Shown here: positions 26,870-34,462 of the stretch, one piece after another | Position numbering within the stretch: the stretch's first letter is position 1 | Layout of the letters: every line of letters starts with the position of its first letter | NCBI RefSeq assembly: GCF_016653635.2 | Contig: NZ_CP067420.1 | Coordinates: forward strand, 3,073,501 to 3,137,500 | Direction of reading: 5' to 3' | Length of the DNA: 64,000 nucleotides | DNA from: Skermanella sp. TT6 | Lineage (GTDB): Bacteria > Pseudomonadota > Alphaproteobacteria > Azospirillales > Azospirillaceae | The notes under the pieces: generated by a model | The model's input: the letters and a program-made list of their open reading frames with translations, nothing else | The model's database searches: none | Told to the model about the DNA's origin: nothing | Position numbers and translations under genes: made by a program

Positions 26870-28570
26870 CTATAGAAGGCAGGTTCTCTCGGCTGCACGC
26901 TCCAGTTCCAGGTCACGCAGCTTGAAACGCTGGATCTTGCCCGTTTCAGTTCGCGGCAGGGCGGTCATGAACTCGACCGCGCGCGGGTATTTGTAGCGGG
27001 CGAGAAATCTTCTCACGAAGGCCTGGAGTTCCGCTGCCAGTTCGGGATCGCCCCGCAGGCCGTCGGACGGAACGACGAAAGCCTTGGGAACGGTGCCTCG
27101 CCGGTCGTCGGGAGAAGCGACCACCGCGCACTCGCGCACGGCGGGATGCTCCAGCAGCACCTCCTCGACCTCGACGCCGGAAATGTTGTATCCGGAGGAA
27201 ACGATGATGTCGTCGGTGCGGCCCCGATACCAGAAATAGCCGTCGCCATCGACCAGGAAGGCGTCTCCCGGCAGGTTCCAGCCATGCTGCACGTATTCGG
27301 CTTGGCGGGGATCGTCCAGGTAGCGGCAGCCCACCGGGCCACGGATCGCCAGGCGCCCTACCCGTCCGGCCGGCAGCGGGCGGAACGCCTCGTCCACGAT
27401 CATGGCGCGATATCCCGGCAGGGGCTTGCCCGTGGCGCCGGGGCGTAGCGCATCGGGCGGATTTGCCATGAAGGTATGCAGCATCTCGGTGGAGCCGATG
27501 GTATCGATGATCGGCCGGCCGGTCGCCTCGAACCAGGCATCGAAGGTCCGGCGGGGCAGCGCCTCGGCAGCCGATACACAGGCGCGCAGGGTGGGGAATG
27601 CCCGTCCGCGCGCCAAGTCGGCCATGGCTCGATAGCCGGTCGGAACCGAGAAGACCAGGGAGACGTCATGGTCGGCGACCGCGTCGAGCAGCGCCTCGGG
27701 CGTCGCCGTCTCGACCAGGACGCTGGCGGCGCCGAGCCTCAGCGGAAACAGGACCGCCGCACCGAGCCCGTAGGTGAAGGCCAGGGACGACCCGACGCAG
27801 AACACGTCATCGGGTCCGGCATTCAGGATCTCGCGCGGCAGCCCTTCCGTGACGGCCATCAGGTCTCGCTGGAAATGGACGGCGGCCTTGGGGCTCCCGG
27901 TGGTTCCGGACGTGAATGCGATCAGGCAGACATCGTCGGCGTCGGTCGCGCAAGCCTCGAATCCGGGCGGTTGCTCCGCCATCCGTTCCGTCAACTCGCC
28001 GAACGGCAGCACCATCAACCGGGCGGTCGCCACAGCATCCAGGGCGGTCAGCTCCGGCAGCAGCTGGTCGTCGCACAGCGCCAGCCGGGCTTCGGCCTTG
28101 GCGCAGATCACGCCGAGTTCGCGGCTGCGCAACAGCGGCATCGTCGGAACGACGACTCCGCCGGCCTTGGCGACCGCCAGCCAGCAGGCCACCAGCATCG
28201 GCGAGTTCGGAGCGCGCAGCAGGACGCGGTTACCGGCAACGAGGCCGAAGCCGCCGGTAAGCACGGAGGCGATCCGATCGATCCGGTCAGCCAGTTCGGC
28301 ATAGGTGGTCACCCGTCCCGATTCAGCTTCGATCAGGCACGGCCGGAAACCACGCCCCTCGCGCACATGGCGGTCGACCAGCTCGACGGCGATGTTGAGC
28401 GGCCCCTCGAAGCGGTACCGCGGCTGGTCGAAGAGCAGCTCCGGCCACTGGCTCCGCGGCGGCAGACGGTCGCGCGCGAACGCATCGAACCGGCCGGCCT
28501 CGCCGCGTCCGGCATCGGGAATGGGGAAATCGCCGCTACCGCTGGTCAGGGACATGATTGGTCGTACCAT
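26870..28570 (-). CDS. AMP-dependent acyl-CoA synthetase, benzoate/2-aminobenzoate-CoA ligase-like
   Basis: A 566-residue ligase that activates a carboxylic acid to its CoA thioester through an acyl adenylate. Motifs: the P-loop-like FTSGTTGSPKAAVHF, A5 IDTIGSTEMLH, A7 YFWYRGRTDDIIVSSGYNISG, and the C-terminal catalytic Lys in RTETGKIQRFKLR. N-terminal features and the GSTEMLH motif are those of the benzoate-CoA or 2-aminobenzoate-CoA ligase group, so an aromatic substrate is likely but not proven. It lies 49 bases after the hypothetical gene at 28620, probably cotranscribed. ATG at 28555 is an alternative start. Confidence 0.87.
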   Translation of the reverse strand: MVRPIMSLTSGSGDFPIPDAGRGEAGRFDAFARDRLPPRSQWPELLFDQPRYRFEGPLNIAVELVDRHVREGRGFRPCLIEAESGRVTTYAELADRIDRIASVLTGGFGLVAGNRVLLRAPNSPMLVACWLAVAKAGGVVVPTMPLLRSRELGVICAKAEARLALCDDQLLPELTALDAVATARLMVLPFGELTERMAEQPPGFEACATDADDVCLIAFTSGTTGSPKAAVHFQRDLMAVTEGLPREILNAGPDDVFCVGSSLAFTYGLGAAVLFPLRLGAASVLVETATPEALLDAVADHDVSLVFSVPTGYRAMADLARGRAFPTLRACVSAAEALPRRTFDAWFEATGRPIIDTIGSTEMLHTFMANPPDALRPGATGKPLPGYRAMIVDEAFRPLPAGRVGRLAIRGPVGCRYLDDPRQAEYVQHGWNLPGDAFLVDGDGYFWYRGRTDDIIVSSGYNISGVEVEEVLLEHPAVRECAVVASPDDRRGTVPKAFVVPSDGLRGDPELAAELQAFVRRFLARYKYPRAVEFMTALPRTETGKIQRFKLRDLELERAAERTCLL

Positions 28571-28619
28571 GCCGGGAAGGCGACCGGCAACCGGACCCCG
28601 GAGCGCCGGTTGCCGCTGG

Positions 28620-29150
28620 CTATCTGCCCATGTAGTCGTCGATTTCCGTCTGCTGCATCACGTGGGTGGTGCCGTGGATGATGCCGTTCGCCACTTGCAT
28701 GATCTTGTGAAGCATTTCGACGGAAGTGGAGCAATCGAAACGCAGCCGGTCCGAGTCTTCGGCGGCGATGGCCGCCTCCATTCGGTCGAGCGTGAACAGG
28801 ATCACCGCGTCCATCTGCGCGATCGTCGCCTCGAACGGAGAGCGGAACTTGTTCGGGACATGGTCGTAAGCCTCTATCGCAAGTTCCTTTTCGGAGAAGC
28901 CGCTGTCCCTGAAGTGCTGCTGATAGGACTTGGGATGCCAGGCCCGGCAGTCCTCGACCATGTCGGGCATATCCGGAACCATTTCGATCAGCATGACGAT
29001 CTCGTTGAAATGGTTCAGATAATCGGTGGCAAGCAGGGTCTTGCCGGAGATGTTGGCGTCGCGGACGCGGTCGCGCCATGCCACGAAGTCGTGAAGCTCG
29101 TGTTCCGGAATGCCCTGGAGAATCTGGGCGTCGATTTCTTCTTCAGACAT
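28620..29150 (-). CDS. Conserved-looking hypothetical protein, helical
   Basis: A 176-residue acidic, helical, soluble protein with no signal peptide. I recognise no family. It is rich in Met, Asp and Glu, with a C-terminal stretch (IMQVANGIIHGTTHVMQQTE) containing His residues that could bind a metal, though no known motif is complete. It starts a probable two-gene unit with the acyl-CoA ligase downstream. The upstream 180 bases are AT-rich with a TTGACG hexamer that could be a -35 element. Confidence 0.65.
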   Translation of the reverse strand: MSEEEIDAQILQGIPEHELHDFVAWRDRVRDANISGKTLLATDYLNHFNEIVMLIEMVPDMPDMVEDCRAWHPKSYQQHFRDSGFSEKELAIEAYDHVPNKFRSPFEATIAQMDAVILFTLDRMEAAIAAEDSDRLRFDCSTSVEMLHKIMQVANGIIHGTTHVMQQTEIDDYMGR

Positions 29151-29321
29151 AGGCGAATCCGGCTCGACAAAGAAATACTGTAAAAGCCCGAAGATACGTC
29201 AACCTTGACAAGTACGCAGCGGCACTAAACCCGGTTCGATCCCAATGATATCCCACGCACACTACCAGAAACCATCGGCAAACCGGTGAGATTTGCTAAC
29301 CGGAATGACAGAGGAGCGACG

Positions 29322-29361
29322 AAAAAAGCCGCCCGCGGGCATAGGACCCGCGTGGCGGCTT
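29322..29361 (-). terminator. Intrinsic terminator on the minus strand with no obvious gene upstream
   Basis: AAGCCGCC-CGCGGG pairs with CCCGCG-t-GGCGGCTT around a 6-base loop. Reading the minus strand, the stem is followed by TTTTTT. The nearest annotated minus-strand gene upstream ends 340 bases away and already has its own terminator, so this one may serve an unannotated transcript. Confidence 0.7.
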
Positions 29362-29521
29362 CGCAGTGGCTGGCGGTTCAGGGAGGAATCACACCATTGC
29401 ACTGGGAACACGCCTTTTGCCTGCCAAGTTCCGAAGAATTCTTCAGCCTCGAACGGTTTCAGGATGAAGGACAGTTCGGCCCGCTCGTCTTGCAGATCGC
29501 CAGCAGACTCGGTGTCCTGCA

Positions 29522-29564
29522 GGAAAAGAAAGGGTGCGTCGCCAGATTCCTGACAGCCGCACCC
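29522..29564 (-). terminator. Intrinsic terminator downstream of the DUF4170 gene
   Basis: On the minus strand GGGTGCG and CGCACCC form the base of a hairpin, with an inner GTCAG-GAAT-CTGGC stem (one G-U pair), followed by TTTCTTTTCC. It lies about 140 bases after the DUF4170 stop. Confidence 0.65.
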
Positions 29565-29701
29565 CAGGTCGGGAACACTTGCCTCACCCTCAGCTAGGGC
29601 TCGTTAACCTTATTCCACAATCTCTTGCGGTTTGGTTAACGACACCGCCCCTCCCGGCATCCCTTGCAGGCTTGCCGTCGGAGCTGCGCCCGAACCGCGG
29701 G

Positions 29702-29944
29702 TCAGTGGCCGTGCCCGTCCCCATCGGTCGCGGGATCCAGGAACCGGTGCATGTGGACGATGAAATAGCGCATGTGGGCGTCATCGATGGTGGCTGCGGC
29801 GGCACCGCGCCAAGCCTTGTAGGCCTCGGCATAGTTCGGAAAGATGCCGACGATGTGAAGCTTGTTCGGATCGACGAACTCGGTCGAGTCCGGGCTGACC
29901 AGCTGTCCGCCGAAAACCAGGTGAAGCAGTTGCTTGTTGGGCAC
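29702..29944 (-). CDS. DUF4170 domain protein
   Basis: An 80-residue protein matching the DUF4170 pattern: KQLLHLVFGGQL, FVDPNKLHIVGIFPNYAEAY, AWRGAA and YFIVHMHRFLDP. The family is small, cytoplasmic and uncharacterised, common in Rhodospirillales and related alphaproteobacteria. The start is GTG, well supported by AAAGGAGG 8 bases upstream. The C-terminus is His/Asp-rich (DGDGHGH), which could bind metal. It appears monocistronic. Confidence 0.85.
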   Translation of the reverse strand: MPNKQLLHLVFGGQLVSPDSTEFVDPNKLHIVGIFPNYAEAYKAWRGAAAATIDDAHMRYFIVHMHRFLDPATDGDGHGH

Positions 29945-30175
29945 CGAGAGCCTCCTTTACTCAGATCGGGAGGGCGATCCGGTCCAGTGGCCCGCCGACG
30001 GTCGCGAATCCGCCGGCAGAGCCGCCATGGCGCCCGATGACCGCCCGCTGACCGCGCTATAGCATGGCTTAACCCGTGATGCCCGAGCTATACGAATTCC
30101 GCGGCGGCCATCCGATGGAGCTGCGGCGAGATGCCGCTGAAGCTGCGCGTTCGCCGGGAGTGGGCTGCGGCCGCT

Positions 30176-31429
30176 TCATCCCATGGTCATTGGACGAGCC
30201 CGCTCGACGCACGGCAAGGCACGCCCTTCGAGGACCGCGTCCAGCCGCGCCAGCCCCGCTTCCCAGGAATGGTATGCCTGGACCCGCGCGCGGGCGGCGC
30301 GCCCGACCGCCGTCCCCAGCGGCGGATACAGGGCGGCAAGCACGGCCTGGGCGATGTCCGCCGGCTCCGCGGCAAGCCAGAGGTCCTGCTCGACCTGTTC
30401 ACGGAAGGCGCCGAGCGCGCCCGGCGTCGCCACGACCGGCCTTCCCATCGCCATGGCTTCCAGCACCGGACGGGGATTGGGCAGGCTGAAGGGGGCGACC
30501 ACGACGGCGGCATGGGCAAGCCAGGGGCGCATGTCGCGGACCCCGGTCGCAAGGGTGACGCCGGGGCAGGCCGTGGGCGGCGGAAACCCGATGCCGAGAT
30601 CCCGGGTAGCCAGGATCAGCCGGCAGTCGGGCGCCGCGGCGCGGATGCGGGGAAGCACCTCGACGGCGAACCACCTCGCGGCATCGACGTCGGCCGGCCC
30701 ATCCAGCGCGCCGGCCATCAGGATCGAGCGGCCGCCGAACGGCAGCGGCGGCGGGTGGCGGCCATCGTTGGGCGAGAAGCGGACGGTGTCGATGCCGTCG
30801 GGAACATGATGGATACGGCCTGCGACCTCCGGCAACAGCCGTTGGAGCTTGGCGACCGCGGGTGCCGAGTTCAGAAGGCTGGCATCCCAGGAGGCAAGCC
30901 GGTGCTGGTCCAGCAGCAGCATCGCGCGCAATTCCCGGGTCCGGAGCCAGCGCCAGATCCCCTGGGCGGGCCGCCACTGCTCCGTCGCCGACTCCCCTCC
31001 CCAGGGATTGCCGTCGATATCCGAGCGGTCGAGGACACGCCGCGCCGGCAGATCCGGACGCATCAGGGCATATGGCGCCATGGCGGCACAGAGCGCCAGG
31101 ACGCGGGTCGGCCGGCGCTCGCTCCAGATCCGCTCTACCCAGATCGACAGCCCGGCATCCCTGCCCGGCCGCAAGGGTCGGTTGAACCCGAACAGGCCCG
31201 CCGGCCCCGGCCCCTTGGCCGCCGGGGTGCATCCGCGGGCAAAGAAGACGCTGTTGCAGAACTGCCGGACGAAGCCCTCCTGCCGCCGATCGATCGAGTC
31301 GTCCGCGAAGCAGCCGAGATGGACCCGATAGCGTCCCGAAAGATACCGCAGCATACGCCAGGCGCGTGGCGAGGCACCGGATTGCTCCGGGTGCGGAATG
31401 TGGGGAGTGAGAAGCAACAGATCCTGCAT
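30176..31429 (-). CDS. Glycosyltransferase, sugar transferase of the TIGR03087 (EpsH1/PEP-CTERM-associated) type
   Basis: A 417-residue GT-B glycosyltransferase. The N-terminal LLLLTPHIPHPEQSGASPRAW and RYRVHLGCFADD fit the TIGR03087 group, which is tied to exopolysaccharide or exosortase loci. The C-terminal donor domain has ILMAGALDGPADVDAARWF, VLPRIRAAAPDCRL and the acidic motif PNPRPVLEAMAMGRPVVATP. The ATG at 31429 is preferred; the longer frame upstream is antisense to the cytochrome c' region and poor in quality. No polysaccharide export or exosortase gene is near, so its product is unknown. Confidence 0.82.
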   Translation of the reverse strand: MQDLLLLTPHIPHPEQSGASPRAWRMLRYLSGRYRVHLGCFADDSIDRRQEGFVRQFCNSVFFARGCTPAAKGPGPAGLFGFNRPLRPGRDAGLSIWVERIWSERRPTRVLALCAAMAPYALMRPDLPARRVLDRSDIDGNPWGGESATEQWRPAQGIWRWLRTRELRAMLLLDQHRLASWDASLLNSAPAVAKLQRLLPEVAGRIHHVPDGIDTVRFSPNDGRHPPPLPFGGRSILMAGALDGPADVDAARWFAVEVLPRIRAAAPDCRLILATRDLGIGFPPPTACPGVTLATGVRDMRPWLAHAAVVVAPFSLPNPRPVLEAMAMGRPVVATPGALGAFREQVEQDLWLAAEPADIAQAVLAALYPPLGTAVGRAARARVQAYHSWEAGLARLDAVLEGRALPCVERARPMTMG

Positions 31430-31604
31430 CGCGATGGGATAACCCACCGCTGAGGGGCATGGTTCCGGGATTGGAACGAACACTTTCGAGCCATCGTCAC
31501 GCTGCTCGCATCGGCAGTTCTCGGGCATCGCCTTGACAACCGATCCGCGTCCTTCGACTCTCCGCGCGGAAAAAAAGTCTCCCCTATCGCGAGGTATATA
31601 GATC

Positions 31605-32061
31605 ATGCGGAAGAGCAGCATCGCCGCCGTTGCGGCCATCGCCGGCGCGCTCCTGGTCGGGACCGGTATCCTGTCCGCCGGCGTCCACGCCGGCGACGAT
31701 CCGGTGAAGGTCCGCAAGGAAGGTTTCGACGGCAACAAGAAGGCGATGGGAGCCATCAAGAAGATCCTGGAGGATGGCGCAGACCTGGGAGGCGCCACCG
31801 CCCCGGCGCAGTCCCTCGCCTCCTTCGCCAAGCAGGTGCCCGGGCTTGTTCCCGGCCGGGTCCGACAAAGGCGACACGAAGGCCAAGCCGGCGATCTGGA
31901 GCAGCCTCGCCGATTTCACCGCCAAGGCCCAGGCGTTCGAGACCGAAAGCGCCAAGCTCGTCCAGGTGGTCGCATCCGGAGACAAGGCGGCGGTTCAGAA
32001 GCAATTCGGTGCGGTCGGCGGCACCTGCAAGGCTTGCCACGACGCCTACCGGGCGGAATAG
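31605..32061 (+). pseudogene. Cytochrome c' with a one-base frameshift
   Basis: The gene encodes a class II c-type cytochrome of the periplasm, a four-helix haem protein that binds NO or CO. The first frame gives a signal peptide (MRKSSIAAVAAIAGALLVGT and on, cleaved near HAG) and the first helices up to SFAKQVPG. The expected continuation (LFPAGSDKGDTKAKPAIW, ending in the haem motif CKACHDAYRAE) lies in the +1 frame. Removing one C near 31839-31841 restores a normal protein of about 151 residues. Either the gene is inactivated or the base is a sequence error. A GAGG site precedes the ATG. The cytochrome b gene faces it, as is common for this pair. Confidence 0.85.
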
Positions 32062-32072
32062 CCCCTCGTCCC

Positions 32073-32114
32073 GACCGGCCGGCGCCGGAAGGCTTTCTCC
32101 AGCGCCGGCCGGTC
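32073..32114. terminator. Perfect 13-base inverted repeat between convergent cytochrome genes
   Basis: GACCGGCCGGCGC at 32073-32085 pairs exactly with GCGCCGGCCGGTC at 32102-32114 around a 16-base loop. It sits between the cytochrome c' stop and the cytochrome b stop and overlaps the latter. There is no T run, but position suggests a bidirectional termination or transcript-end structure. Confidence 0.55.
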
Positions 32115-32802
32115 AGGCGACCATCACCAGCGTCGCGACCAGTGCCACGGCCAGGGCGGCGATCAGGGCGGCCGGCAGCAGCCCCGCTTGACCGGGCGGA
32201 TCCACGGTGATGCTATCCGGGACGATCTTTCGACCCGTCAGCATCGGCCGGACGAGATTTTCCCTGCGAAGAAGCAGGTAGCCCGCGATGACCGCGACAT
32301 GCACCGCCACCATCGCCAGGATCAGGTCGAATGCCAGACGGTGGACCGTGCTGAGCAGCTTCACCACGGCACTTCCGGCATGGGCGACCAGCGGCCCGTC
32401 GACCAGGATGTCGTCGCTGGTGAAAAGGCCGCTTCCCGCCTGTACCGCGAGGACCAGGAGAAGCGCCGCGACCATCCATCCGCCCAAGGGGTTGTGTCCG
32501 AGAACAGGGCGGGGGTGCGTGCCGGACGACCGCAGCTCGCGCAGATGCTCGAGGGCCGCCGCCAGCCCCTTCAGGAAATCGCTGAACCGGGCGGATCTGC
32601 TGCCGATGAAGCCCCAGGCCAGACGGAACAGCAACAACGACAGTATGAAATAGCCGCTGAGGAAATGAACACGCATCCAGCCGAGTTCGCCGCTTGCCCA
32701 GGAGGCGCCGACCGCCGCCACCAGAAGCCAATGGAACAGCCGCACCGGCAGGTCCCAGACGGTCACGGACCGCACGGGACCCCTCCTATCATACTTCTTC
32801 AT
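32113..32802 (-). CDS. Cytochrome b/b561-type membrane protein
   Basis: A 229-residue inner-membrane dihaem cytochrome of the Ni-hydrogenase/b561 group. VTVWDLPVRLFHWLLVAAV gives the first helix with a haem His; RVHFLSGYFILSLLLFRLAWG, the segment around LGHNPLGGWMVAALLLVLAVQ, and LSTVHRLAFDLILAMVAVHV supply further helices and His ligands. A final hydrophobic C-terminal helix (about 205-229) is present. An AGGGAG site supports the ATG at 32802. Such genes often pair with cytochrome c' and pass electrons between quinol and the soluble haem protein; here the partner is frameshifted. Confidence 0.87.
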   Translation of the reverse strand: MKKYDRRGPVRSVTVWDLPVRLFHWLLVAAVGASWASGELGWMRVHFLSGYFILSLLLFRLAWGFIGSRSARFSDFLKGLAAALEHLRELRSSGTHPRPVLGHNPLGGWMVAALLLVLAVQAGSGLFTSDDILVDGPLVAHAGSAVVKLLSTVHRLAFDLILAMVAVHVAVIAGYLLLRRENLVRPMLTGRKIVPDSITVDPPGQAGLLPAALIAALAVALVATLVMVA

Positions 32803-33157
32803 GATGACTCCCTGGCATGGTACGGTGGGTCCGTTGATGATGCGGCGCGGTCGATCGCCGGCCGCCGGTGGCATTGGCCGATCGGTATGTTATCAGTGCG
32901 ATTATAGGGCCGTTCGGAATCCCGTGTAGGAAGAACAGCAGCGGCCAATTGCCCCTATCGGCAATGCAGCGGCAGACACTATCCCGAAAGACTTAGCCTT
33001 TCGCGCAGCAGACAGCATCGTTTGCCGCACTACTCTTTATGTCCGCTCAAAAATGAGGCCGAGGACTACACTTGCGCAGTCGGCTTGAATTCGTTCCGCG
33101 CGCGGGATAAACAGACATCATCCCTTCAAGGAACGGAAGGGGACCTGCGGAGGATAT
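32803..33157. other. Intergenic region upstream of cytochrome b and phyR
   Basis: 355 bases between divergent starts. It holds the GGAGG ribosome-binding site of phyR at its right end. I looked for the general-stress sigma factor pattern (GGAAC, 16-17 bases, CGTT) and did not find a convincing copy; GGAACGG at about 33131 has no matching -10 element. No small nepR-like frame is evident. Confidence 0.4.
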
Positions 33158-33979
33158 ATGGAAGCGCAAGCCCGGAGACTGATGGCTCAGTTGCCGTACA
33201 TGCGACGCTACGGGCGCGCGCTCACCGGCTCCACGTCGCGCGGCGACGATCTGGTTACGCGCGCGGTGGAAGCCGCGCTGGCCGACCCCGAGCGCTATCA
33301 CCTGGAAGGCGACGAGGAAACGGTGACGCGGCGCCGGCTGTACGCACTGCTCAACAGTCTTTTCGATACCGAACCCGCATCGTCCGGGGCGCCGGAGCCC
33401 GGGCACCCGATCGAGGCGGCGCTGAGCAGCCTTCCGGAAATCGAGCGCCGCGTCTTCCTGCTGGTCAGCCTGGAAGAGTTGCCGACGACGCAGGCGGCGG
33501 AAGTGATCGGAGTGCCGGTAGAGCAGGTGCGGGAGGCTCTCGGCAGGGCCCAGAACGCCATGCGCGAGCAGCTGGTCGCGAACATCCTGATCGTCGAGGA
33601 CGACGCGATCATCGCCTACGACCTGACCGAGACCGTCCTGGCCATGGGCCATAAGGTCTGCGGCACGGCTGCAACGATGGAAGAGGCGCTGGCGACCGCC
33701 GCTGCGAACCAGCCCAGCCTGGCGCTGATGGACCTGCGTCTGGCGCATGGCGGGAGCGGCATCACCACGGCCCAGGCCCTGCGGGAATCGCGGGCGCTGC
33801 CGATCATCTTCGTCACGGCCTTCGCCGAGGAACTCAAGCAGCGGGGCCTCGACTACCTGGGACCCGTCATCAAGAAGCCCTTCACCCGCGAGCAGATCGA
33901 GCGGGCGATCACCCAGGCGGTGTTCACGCCGCGCCCTGGCGACGCCAAGCCGACCCTGGCCGGCCGATCGGTCGGATAG
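33158..33979 (+). CDS. phyR: General stress response regulator PhyR
   Basis: A 273-residue two-domain regulator. Residues 1-135 are a sigma-factor-like domain (SLPEIERRVFLLVSLEELPT and QAAEVIGVPVEQVREAL resemble sigma regions 2 and 4), and 142-255 are a receiver domain with an acidic pair (VEDD), the phosphoacceptor in LALMDLRL, VTAF and the Lys in KKPF. In alphaproteobacteria phosphorylated PhyR binds the anti-sigma factor NepR and frees EcfG. A strong GGAGGATAT site supports the ATG. Neither nepR nor ecfG is next to it here, unlike many relatives. Confidence 0.92.
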   Translation: MEAQARRLMAQLPYMRRYGRALTGSTSRGDDLVTRAVEAALADPERYHLEGDEETVTRRRLYALLNSLFDTEPASSGAPEPGHPIEAALSSLPEIERRVFLLVSLEELPTTQAAEVIGVPVEQVREALGRAQNAMREQLVANILIVEDDAIIAYDLTETVLAMGHKVCGTAATMEEALATAAANQPSLALMDLRLAHGGSGITTAQALRESRALPIIFVTAFAEELKQRGLDYLGPVIKKPFTREQIERAITQAVFTPRPGDAKPTLAGRSVG

Positions 33980-33989
33980 CTTCACTCCG

Positions 33990-34349
33990 TCAGTGATCGT
34001 GATCGCACCGTTCCGGCAGCGGCGCCGGGGCGGGCAACGTGCCTGCGAAGTACCCTTTCACCGCGGCGACCGGATCCGTCTCCGACGTCAGGACGGCCTG
34101 GATACCCCTGCTCGCGCATTTTCGGATGAACTTCTCCCGGGCATTCCCCGTGATGACGACGGTGACCTCGTCGAGCGGGTGCGCACCTTCGCCTTCGAAC
34201 ACGTGGAAGATCTGGTCTTCCGCCAGGAACAGCTCCTTGACCTTGACCGGCTCCGTTCCCGCCTCGGCCTCGTAGACGAGGAAGCTCCGGCACCGGCCGG
34301 CGTGGGGAGTGACGGTCTCCAGATCGAGGCTTGTCAGGGCGAAACGCAT
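33990..34349 (-). CDS. NifX/NifB-like iron-molybdenum cofactor-binding domain protein
   Basis: A 119-residue small protein of the dinitrogenase FeMo-cofactor family (PF02579 type): MRFALTSLDLETVTPHAGRC, FLVYEAEAG, DEVTVVITGNAREKFIRKCASRGIQAVL and a C-terminal Cys-Asp-His-Asp-His tail that could bind metal. In nif clusters such proteins carry cofactor precursors, but the family also has members of unknown role. No nif genes are near; it follows phyR by 10 bases on the opposite strand. AGGAG 9 bases upstream supports the ATG at 34349. Confidence 0.75.
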   Translation of the reverse strand: MRFALTSLDLETVTPHAGRCRSFLVYEAEAGTEPVKVKELFLAEDQIFHVFEGEGAHPLDEVTVVITGNAREKFIRKCASRGIQAVLTSETDPVAAVKGYFAGTLPAPAPLPERCDHDH

Positions 34350-34462
34350 GCTCGGGAACTCCTGATACGAGGATTGCTCCCGAACATGCGACGGCCTGCG
34401 GCCGGGCATCATTGAAGTGCCGCAACCGCCGGCCTGCATGTCGATTTGTCGCAGGAACCGGC

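Larger units (their letters stand above)
29151..29701. other. 551-base intergenic region with two minus-strand terminators and an inverted repeat
   Basis: No gene with a credible start and ribosome-binding site is visible. On the minus strand there is a hairpin with a T run at 29522-29564 and a second at 29322-29361. Between them a minus-strand frame of about 60 codons (LSFILKPFEAEEFFGTWQAK and on) is open but lacks ATG, GTG or TTG near its beginning and has weaker codon bias. CGTTAACC (29602-29609) and GGTTAACG (29634-29641) are an exact inverted repeat. A small RNA or gene remnant is possible. Confidence 0.4.

Noticed and set aside
26870-28570. Acyl-CoA ligase as RpfB in a diffusible-signal-factor locus
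   Set aside because: Sequence features point to the benzoate-CoA ligase group, and no rpfF-like gene is present.
29286-29597. Plus-strand open frame of 103 codons in the long intergenic region
   Set aside because: No ribosome-binding site, no family resemblance, and it runs across two minus-strand terminator hairpins.
33120-33157. EcfG-type promoter before phyR (GGAACGG at about 33131)
   Set aside because: No CGTT-like -10 element at the right spacing, and it is too close to the ribosome-binding site.
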